A stretch of 15,785 nt of DNA from Anaerolineae bacterium (GTDB taxonomy: Bacteria > Chloroflexota > Anaerolineae > JACIWP01). The first letter of the stretch is position 1, and each line of letters opens with the position of its first letter. Position numbers and translations under genes: made by a program. The notes beneath the pieces are model-generated. The model had not been told where the DNA came from. It saw only the letters and a list, made by a program, of their open reading frames with translations, and did no database searches. The DNA is taken from contig JACIWP010000042.1 of NCBI GenBank assembly GCA_014360855.1, positions 1 through 15,785 on the forward strand. The letters run 5' to 3'. Positions 6,910 to 14,100 of this stretch are shown piece after piece.

Positions 6910-8676
6910 TCAGCGCTGGGCCCAGAAGATGATGGTCTCTTGGGGCGGGGACGCCGGCGGCACGCGGGAAACCAGCCAACGCGCCAGCGTCCATCCCTCC
7001 ATGCCGGCCGGCCGCCAGTCACTGTACACGGCCATATCCTGTCCCACGAAGCTCTCCCCCAGCGGCGGCTGAAGGTTCCCCGGCGTAATGACGATGGGGA
7101 AGTCGCCGGCGCTCCCGAACCGCCGCACATATTCCACCCGCCGGAAATCGCGCAAAGCCCACCGCAACCATTCCACCTCGTCCCCCACCAGCAGGATAGG
7201 GGCCGAGTACGGGTCACCCCGCACCTGACTGCCGTAGCGCTGGGCCAGCTCGACCATATCGCGCACGCCGGCCTCCGCCCGCGCCGCGGTCAGCAGGTCA
7301 TGGCGCGAGACGTCTGCCAGCAGGGAGGAGAACCAGGCGTTGTGCACCAGCAGGAGGATGCTCCCGCCGGCGGCCAGCAGTGCCAGCCCCCGCAGGGCGC
7401 GCCGGCGCTCTCCCCATACCAGGACGACGCCCGTCACCACCAGCAGGATGAGCGGACAGGCGACGACCGCCAGCAGGAGGGAGAGCAGTTGGCCGGTGCG
7501 GGCATAATGGGCAAATCCCAGATAACCGAATACGCCCAGCACGGCCCCTACCAGCAGGATCAGCCATTCCGCCTCTTTGAGCGCCTCGCGCGCTGTCCAT
7601 TCCGCCAGCTCGCCCAGGGCTTTGCCGGCCAGCAGGGCCGCCGGCACCGCCAGCAGGGCCAGGTCGGCCGGCCGCCAGCCTCCGGAGACGAGGGATAACA
7701 CCAGGCCTCCCACCAGCCACCAGCCGGCGAACAAGGAAATGGCATCGCGCCGGCGGATGCCCATGACCAGGCCGGCGATGCCGAACAGCAGACCGGCGGT
7801 CTCATACAGGACCAGGGACCACAGCACCACCAGTGGGCCGTAGCTCTGCGGCCCCCAGGCGAAGCCGCGCCCCCATGCCGGCAGAAGGTCCGCCGCCGCG
7901 CCCAGCCCGTCGAAATTGAGCAGAAAGGCGGTGCCCAGCAGGAGGAAAAGACCGACAAAGAGCAGGCCGGCCTCTCGCCACAGAGCGCGCTGGCCGCGCA
8001 GTTCTTCCCAGCGCCGGCCGGCGGAGGCCCAGAATCCCTCCATACCCAGCCGCCGGCGCGCCCCCCACAGCACGATTGCCCCAGTGATGAGGAGCAGGAG
8101 CACGCTGTAGAACATGGGGGAGGAGAGCAGGCCAAATGCCAGGGCGACTGCCCCCCAGCGCATCTCCCGCCGGCCCCCGCCCTCGCTCAGCCGGCAGAGG
8201 GCAATCAGCAACAGCAGGCCGGCGAACAGGGCCGCCGTGCGGCCGTCCAGAGAGCGGGAGGCGGCGAGCAGAGAAGGGGAAAACGCCAGCAGGAGACTGG
8301 TCATCAGCGCGGCGGAGCGGCCCACCTGCCGGCGCAGGAGCGCCGGCAGGAGCGCCAGGGCGGTGCCGAAGAGCGCCGGCCACAACCGCGCCGTGGCGTC
8401 GCTGGCGCGGAACAGGGCGAAGCAGACGATGTTGGCGGTCATCAGCAGAGGGCTGTACGGCATCAACGCCGGCGACTGCCCATGGGCGATCTGCCACGCC
8501 CGCCAGGCCTGCACGGCCTCCGCCGGCGACAGCGGCCAGGCATCCAACTGCCACAGCCGCACCAGCAGGGCCGCCAGGCCGATCGCCAGGTACAGCACCA
8601 CCTCCACAGTGAAGGCCTTCTGCCATTCCGCGGGAATGGATTCAGCGCGTTCCGGTGCACGTGCTCGTGCGCTCAT
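6910..8676 (-). CDS. Divergent Agl23/GT39-like membrane protein lacking the catalytic Asp
   Basis: This is a 588-residue protein with many hydrophobic segments and a short C-terminal soluble domain. The N-terminal loop after the first helix reads PLSPAEAVQAW (48-58). Aligned by eye with the downstream neighbour's MSHDESLHAVYS, the Glu is retained (E53) but the Asp is replaced by Ala (A52). The C-terminus (about 499-588) contains W-L-R-W-x-L-R-x-F-R-x-V-x-Y followed by FPIVITPG, which matches the neighbour's W-P-L-E-W-Y-F-R-K-F-P-N-x-V-Y and LPVVIAG. I therefore read it as a diverged, shorter paralogue without an NHL propeller. It may be a non-catalytic partner, or an enzyme using different residues. 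I chose ATG 8676, which lies 4 bp after the previous stop and has a GGGGG run ten bases upstream. An in-frame ATG at 8724 would overlap the previous gene by 44 bp and has no visible ribosome site. Confidence 0.8.
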   Translation of the reverse strand: MSARARAPERAESIPAEWQKAFTVEVVLYLAIGLAALLVRLWQLDAWPLSPAEAVQAWRAWQIAHGQSPALMPYSPLLMTANIVCFALFRASDATARLWPALFGTALALLPALLRRQVGRSAALMTSLLLAFSPSLLAASRSLDGRTAALFAGLLLLIALCRLSEGGGRREMRWGAVALAFGLLSSPMFYSVLLLLITGAIVLWGARRRLGMEGFWASAGRRWEELRGQRALWREAGLLFVGLFLLLGTAFLLNFDGLGAAADLLPAWGRGFAWGPQSYGPLVVLWSLVLYETAGLLFGIAGLVMGIRRRDAISLFAGWWLVGGLVLSLVSGGWRPADLALLAVPAALLAGKALGELAEWTAREALKEAEWLILLVGAVLGVFGYLGFAHYARTGQLLSLLLAVVACPLILLVVTGVVLVWGERRRALRGLALLAAGGSILLLVHNAWFSSLLADVSRHDLLTAARAEAGVRDMVELAQRYGSQVRGDPYSAPILLVGDEVEWLRWALRDFRRVEYVRRFGSAGDFPIVITPGNLQPPLGESFVGQDMAVYSDWRPAGMEGWTLARWLVSRVPPASPPQETIIFWAQR

Positions 8677-8680
8677 GCGG

Positions 8681-11017
8681 TCATTTCCCCCGACGCTGGT
8701 AAATTCGCACCCCATCCTGGTCATAGACCAGGTCCATGAACAGGCCGAACTTGTCGATCATGGGCTGGCTGAGTTGGAATTTCTCGCGCTCCAACTGCCC
8801 CACATACACATACGTGATGTCGTACTTCTCCAGCAGGGCGTTGACCTGCTCGCGGTCCATACCGCGGTAGATGGCCTCGATATCCGGCTCGCGCCGGCCC
8901 GGCTCGTCGTAGCTACCGCGCCACTGCAGTTCGTGCCCACCCCAACCCAGCAGGGTGGGGATACCGGTCATGGCGGAGATGCGGCCGTACGGAGTATAGG
9001 AACCGCCGTGTGCCTCCAGGATGACCGCCGGCTCCCGCACATGCGCGTTCAGCCACTGCACCGCGGCGTAATCGGCCGGCCAGTACTGCGCCGCATAGGC
9101 GATGCCGTCCAGGGTGGGCTTGCGCTGGAAGCCCTCCGCCCGGTTCGGCGCCGCCAGCACGGGATAGACCATGCCGGCGGCCACCAGCGCGATCAGCCCC
9201 ACCAGGAAGGCGTTTTGGAACGCCAGCCGGCGGGTGCGGTTCAGCACGTAATAGACACCGTAGGCGCCGGCGATGGCCAGCATGCTCCAGGCCTGGAAGT
9301 AAAACTTAAAGATGGTATTCATGCGGGTGCCGAAAGTGTCCCGCAGATAGACATATTCCACCACGAAGGTCAGCCCCAGGCCCACCAGCAGGATCAGCAG
9401 GGCGTACATGGTCGGCCAATCGGTCTCCTCGCCGGCTTCCTCCAGCCGGCGCCACAGCACCAGCGCCGCCGCCGCCATGAGCAGGGTCAGGCAGAGAGCC
9501 AGCCAGCGCCCGGTGATGATGGAAAGCGCGGCTAACAGGATGGCGACCGCACCGATGATGGAGACCGCGCTGCGGGACAGCCGGCCCGTGCGCCAAGCCG
9601 CCGGCAGGCCGGCGCCGACAGCCAGCACAAAGGCGATGGCGATGAAGACGAAGGGCCCGAACATCACCAGATAATGGGCGATGCGGGTCTTGGCCCACAG
9701 GGAGAACGCCGGCCCGCCGGCCTGCGACTGGAATCCGAGGTAGAAGGGGATGTACAGGATAACGCCGGCGGCCGCCAACATGATGCCCGTCCCGAGCACC
9801 TCCTGAAGCCACTCCCGGTTCAGCGCCCGATGATGTACGTAACTGCGCAGGGCAAAGGCCAGCACCATCAGCACGCCGTACACCGGGAAGTCCCATGTGT
9901 TCATGAAGGCCATCCCGCCCAGGCAGAGGGCGTACAAGAGCGTCAGCGGCCCCCAGCGGCGCAGGCCCTCGTGCACCTTCTCGGAGACCAACAGGTTCAG
10001 CGCCAGGGCCAGGAGCATCAGACCAAAGGGCAGGGCCAGCACATGTGGATGGATATCCCCCAGCATAAAGCTGAAGAAGGGGAACTCATCAATGATCTCG
10101 ATGGGGTTCCCAAGGGGGTCGTAGTCCTGCAGGACGCGCGAGGCGCGCCACCACCACAGGTAGCGGCTGGGAACAGCCGCGCCGCCTGGCGGCAGGGCCG
10201 CCAGGTCGCGGATGTCCAGCCACTTCCAGAAGCCGGCGCCGCCCACCCCCCAGGCGTGGAGCAGTTCGAAAAAGCCCTCCAGATTGCCCATGATGGCCAG
10301 CAGGAGGCTTCCGAGCAGGCCGTAGCCGGCGGCCTGCCCGAACGATTCCCGGCCGGCGCGCCGTTGTGCCAGCGCCACCAAATTGTACGCCAGGCTGAAG
10401 GCGCCGGTGATCGTCAGCGCGAACAGGAGCGCAAGCCCCAGGTTGAAGGCGATGTTAGACGGCAGACCGGAGAGCCGGATGAGCATGGAGAGGATGAGAT
10501 AGCCGAAGTAATAATAGCTGATGGCAAAGCCGGAGAGCCAGGGGTCCGCCGGCGGAAGCCGGGGACTGCGCAAGATGGCGTTGATAAAGGCATATTCCAT
10601 GAACTTCTCGCCGCCGGCGGTGGCGATGTCCGGGCTGTAGGCGCGGTAGAGCGCCCAGCCGGCCAGGCCGGCCAGGAAAAGCCCCTCGACCAGCAGGACC
10701 AGCTTCTTTTGCCGGCGCAGGAAGGCCCACAGCGTCTCCTGCCCCGCTTCCAGTGGGGCCAGGCCCAGCTCACGCCGGCCGACATACACCGAGACGACAG
10801 CCAGCACCGCCAGGGCGAAGAGCACGCCCCCCAGGCTGTTGCGCAAGAATCCCAGACTGCCCAACAGCCAGAAAACGTAGCCGGCCAGCATCAGTCCCAG
10901 GGGACGCGCGAAGGCATAACCGCGCTCCGGCAGACCCTTGAACACATGGAATGTCAGGGGAAGGGCCAGCAGTCCGACGAGCTGGACCGCCAACCACCAG
11001 GCCAGTACGGCTCCCAT
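8681..11017 (-). CDS. DUF2298 (Chlor_Arch_YYY, TIGR03662-like) polytopic membrane protein
   Basis: This 778-residue, very hydrophobic protein consists of a single DUF2298 unit. The family hallmarks are EKFMEYAFINAILRS (137-151), PPADPW (155-160), the tyrosine-rich ISYYYFGY (166-173), DEFPFFSF (310-317) with GDIHPH (320-325), MNTWDFP (372-378), then RMNTIFKFYFQAW. The C-terminal portion is soluble, with PTLLGWGGHELQW and YVYVGQLER. Each block has a counterpart in the C-terminal half of the upstream gene, which shows the two are paralogues. The family has no proven biochemical role that I know of; its layout (acidic residues in outer loops between many helices, soluble C-terminus) is like GT-C glycosyltransferases. 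It probably acts in the cytoplasmic membrane on a lipid-linked glycan with the adjacent Agl23-like proteins. The start at ATG 11017 is secure because AGGAGG lies four bases upstream. The stop is 4 bp before the next start. Confidence 0.9.
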   Translation of the reverse strand: MGAVLAWWLAVQLVGLLALPLTFHVFKGLPERGYAFARPLGLMLAGYVFWLLGSLGFLRNSLGGVLFALAVLAVVSVYVGRRELGLAPLEAGQETLWAFLRRQKKLVLLVEGLFLAGLAGWALYRAYSPDIATAGGEKFMEYAFINAILRSPRLPPADPWLSGFAISYYYFGYLILSMLIRLSGLPSNIAFNLGLALLFALTITGAFSLAYNLVALAQRRAGRESFGQAAGYGLLGSLLLAIMGNLEGFFELLHAWGVGGAGFWKWLDIRDLAALPPGGAAVPSRYLWWWRASRVLQDYDPLGNPIEIIDEFPFFSFMLGDIHPHVLALPFGLMLLALALNLLVSEKVHEGLRRWGPLTLLYALCLGGMAFMNTWDFPVYGVLMVLAFALRSYVHHRALNREWLQEVLGTGIMLAAAGVILYIPFYLGFQSQAGGPAFSLWAKTRIAHYLVMFGPFVFIAIAFVLAVGAGLPAAWRTGRLSRSAVSIIGAVAILLAALSIITGRWLALCLTLLMAAAALVLWRRLEEAGEETDWPTMYALLILLVGLGLTFVVEYVYLRDTFGTRMNTIFKFYFQAWSMLAIAGAYGVYYVLNRTRRLAFQNAFLVGLIALVAAGMVYPVLAAPNRAEGFQRKPTLDGIAYAAQYWPADYAAVQWLNAHVREPAVILEAHGGSYTPYGRISAMTGIPTLLGWGGHELQWRGSYDEPGRREPDIEAIYRGMDREQVNALLEKYDITYVYVGQLEREKFQLSQPMIDKFGLFMDLVYDQDGVRIYQRRGK
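8687..8691 (-). promoter_or_regulatory. Weak ribosome binding site supporting the ATG 8676 start
   Basis: A GGGGG run at the end of the DUF2298 coding sequence (the Arg-Gly-Lys-stop codons) lies ten bases before ATG 8676. It overlaps the previous gene's last codons, as expected for a tightly coupled pair. It favours 8676 over the in-frame ATG at 8724. Confidence 0.45.
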
Positions 11018-11119
11018 GTCACCTCCTGCAGTCAGCCAATATAGCCGGCAAAGCTTAAAATCTCATGAAAAATATCCATCTCACCCCAATAGACGCAAAA
11101 GCCCCCAGGCGTTACGGCC
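11018..11119 (-). other. 102-bp AT-richer intergenic region inside the operon
   Basis: This is the only sizeable gap between the six genes. It is much richer in A and T than its surroundings. On the minus strand it holds TGAGAT twice, 18 bp apart (11083-11078 and 11065-11060). It also has weak promoter-like pieces: GATATT with TTGCGT upstream, and TATATT near 11040 without a convincing -35. A GCC-TGGG-GGC stem followed by TTTT just after the upstream stop has only three pairs, too weak to call a terminator. An internal promoter or a processing site is possible but not shown. Confidence 0.3.
11022..11027 (-). promoter_or_regulatory. Strong ribosome binding site of the stand-alone DUF2298 gene
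   Basis: A perfect AGGAGG, extended as AGGAGGTGA, lies four bases before ATG 11017. It is the best Shine-Dalgarno match in the window and fixes the start. It suggests that this gene is translated independently after the 102-bp gap, not by coupling. Confidence 0.85.
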
Positions 11120-14100
11120 TCAATCCCACAATCCGGGGATGGTGCGGCCGGGCACGGCGTAAATCACGGTGTGCGGGTTGCGGTACACCTCCTGCAGGAT
11201 GCCCAGGCGGGCCATTTCCTCGAACTTGGCGATGCCGGCCGGCGAGTATACCCCCGGCGCTCGCTCGAGTTGGCCGATGTAAATCAGCGCGATGTCCAGC
11301 CGGTCAATCACCGCCTGGGCCTGCGCGATATCGGGCGAGTCGAAGAGCCGGCGCGTCAGGCCCTCGCGCTCGCCGACCATTTCGCCGTAGCGCTGTTCGT
11401 TCTGATGCATGCCCACCAGCGTGGGCAGGCCGGTATACGTCGCCACGCGCAGGCCGCCCTCCCGATAATACCCGATGCCGGCCTCCGCCACCACCGGCGT
11501 GCCCCGCACGTGCTCCATCAGCCACCGCAGGGCCTCGTAATCATAGCGCAGGTCAATTTCGTAGGACGGGTCAGGCCAGAAGAACTTCCCCACGGTCATG
11601 AACGCCATTCCATCCAGGGTGCCGATGGGCGGGGTCGCGTTGGGGAAGCGGTCTGTCACGCGCTGGGGCACGGCCAGGGGCACAAATAGGAACGAGGCCG
11701 CCAGCAGGAGCACCAGGCCGGCCTGCCAGATGCCGGCCCACGCCGGCGACCAGCGCTGTCCCACCTGTTCCCATATGGACGGCAGGGCGGCTCCCAGCGC
11801 TACACCCAGGAGCACCCATGCCTGGATGTAAAACTTGAAAAGGGTGTTCATGCGGTAGTGGTCGCCTCCCTGCAGGAAATCCCGCAGGAAGAACACTTCC
11901 ACCCCCAGCAGGATGAGGAAGCCGACGAAGACCAGCAGATTGACGAAGTCCTCCTGCGGGCCGGCCCGCCGGCGGCGGAACAACAGGCCCCCGCCGATCA
12001 GCACCAGGACTGCCAGCGCACCGGGCCAGTACTTCAGCAGTGCCAGCGCGACGGCCGTCAGCAGGCCGATGCCCAGCGCCAGGCGCTCGGTGTGATAGAG
12101 CGGGCTGGCCTCGCGCACCAGCCGGCGGCCCAGGGCTTCCAGCCGCGGCAGAACGGTCCAGTGCTCCATGATCATGCGCACCCAACGCAGGATCGGCACC
12201 CGTTCACCGCGCCGGCGTAGTTCCACCAGGTAATAGCTCAGCGCCAGGAAGAGGAAGCACCCCCAGATGGTCAGCCACTGCCAGCCGTCGGTCCGCCCCC
12301 TGGTCAACCCGATGCCGACACTCATGGCGGCATAATGCCGATAGAAGGGGAGGTACAGCACATAGCACAGCACGGCCAGTCCGCCGGCGAAGACCGCTGT
12401 CTTTGCCAGCGCCAGCCGCCAGTGCGCGTCCCGCCCGACCCGCAGAAGATATGCCAGCACCGCCAGGCCGATGTACGTCGGCAGGTCCCAGGTGTTGATG
12501 GCGCCCAGCGCGCCGATGAGCAGGGGCAGGGCCAGCCAGGAGGCCAGCTCGCCCCAGCCGGGCAGATAGGGGGCAAGCACGGCAACCGCGCGCCGGCCGG
12601 CCAGCTCCCCGGGCACCGCCGGCCGGCACAGCATGTTCAGAACGCCGGCCATGGCCGTCAGCGCGAACGCGATGGCGATCATGTGCGGGTGCAGGTCCGC
12701 GAACAGGAAGCTCCAGAAGGGAAACTCGTTGATGGTATTCGTGATGACCCGGCTGGGCGCCCAGTAATCGAATGGCGGCAGGCGCGCCCCGCGCGCCAAC
12801 TGCACCAATCCCGGGATGAGCCGCACCAACGGCTGGAGGCCGGGGATATTGCTGGTAAAGGTACTGCCGCCCAGACCGCCGACGGCGCGCTGAAGCTGGG
12901 CGAAGGCGGCCAGGTTGCCCATCACGGCCACCAGCGCCGCGGAAAGGAGGCCGCCGGCGATGCCCCGGCGCCAGTCGCCCCGGGCGCGCCGCAGGCCGGC
13001 GGCCAGGGCATACCCCACCCCAAAGGCGCCGCAGACCGTCATGGCGAAGAGGGTCGGCACGGCCAGGTTGAACGCCACGGCCGGCGCGATGCCCGTCAGC
13101 TTGATGAGCAGGGACACCAGATACAGGCCGTAGTAATAGTAATTGATATAACCGTGGGCGAAATAGGGGTCGTACGGCGGGAACCAGGCCGATTTCAGCA
13201 CAGCGTTCAGGAAGGCGAATTCCATGGGCTTCTCGCCGCCTGTCCAGGGCTGCCACAGGTCCGGATTGAGGAGCCGGATCAGCACGAATGCGCCGTAGGC
13301 GAAGGCGAACAGCCCCTCGATGGTCAGCAGGAGGCGCCACCGCCGGCGCAGATGGGCCAGGAGGGGTTCCCGCCGGCGCCAGGCGATGGAAGCCGACAGG
13401 CCGGCCAGCCCCAGCGCAAAGAGCGCGATGATGGGAGTTCGGTTCTGCGTCAGGCGCAGGCTGGCCCCCAGCCAGTTGGCGTATCCGATGCACAGCAGGG
13501 CCAGGGGCTTGCTAAAGGCCCAGCCCCTATCCGGCAGGCGGTCGAACACCACGAAAGCCAGCGGCGCGGCGATGAGGCCCAGCAGGACAACCGCCGCCCA
13601 CCACACCAGGACAGCGATGCCGGCATGCCGGCTGGCCAGCGCGTTCCAGCGGAAGTCGTCCACCACCGGCAGTTCGCCCACCGGTCGGTCGAGCAGGAGG
13701 GATTTGCGCGCGGCCGGCCGCTTGCCGGCCGGCCCCTTATCCCCCACCCAGCCGGGGATGGCCCCCTCCCATTTCCCGCCCAGCTTCTCCCATATCTCCT
13801 CGTCGGAGAGCGTCCGCACCTTTTTGAAGATCAGCGGCTTGGGATGGTCATAGACCGTGAAGCTCTCATCGGCATGGTCATCCACCCAGACCAGCGGTCC
13901 CAGGCGCGGGTACGACGTAAATGCTTTGACCAGCTCGAACCCCAGCTCGCCGCGGAAGAGCAGGTCGTAATAGGCGATGGTCATGGGATAGCGCTTGGGC
14001 AGGCGCGGGATGGAGCCGTAGAGCCGGTTGCTGGCCAGGATGATGTAATCCGCCTGCTGGAGGGCGGTCTTGATGATCTCGTACTTCGCCGGCGTGTCCT

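Noticed and set aside
5243..7072. Plus-strand open frame of 609 codons opposite the Agl23-NHL gene
   Set aside because: Low-complexity Gln/His/Gly/Asp-rich composition, no recognisable domain and no sensible start context. It is a shadow of the minus-strand gene. The same applies to plus-strand frames at 1044-2381, 3779-4891, 8114-9535 and 9674-11044.
8677..8724. Start of the Asp-less Agl23 paralogue at ATG 8724
   Set aside because: It would overlap the DUF2298 gene by 44 bp with no ribosome site, and the added residues are polar and unrelated to the family. ATG 8676 fits spacing and Shine-Dalgarno better.
11090..11119. Possible rho-independent terminator after the GT39-DUF2298 gene
   Set aside because: The GCC-TGGG-GGC stem has only three pairs before TTTT, and the alternative ACGC/GCGT pairing places the T run in the loop. 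It is not stable enough to call.
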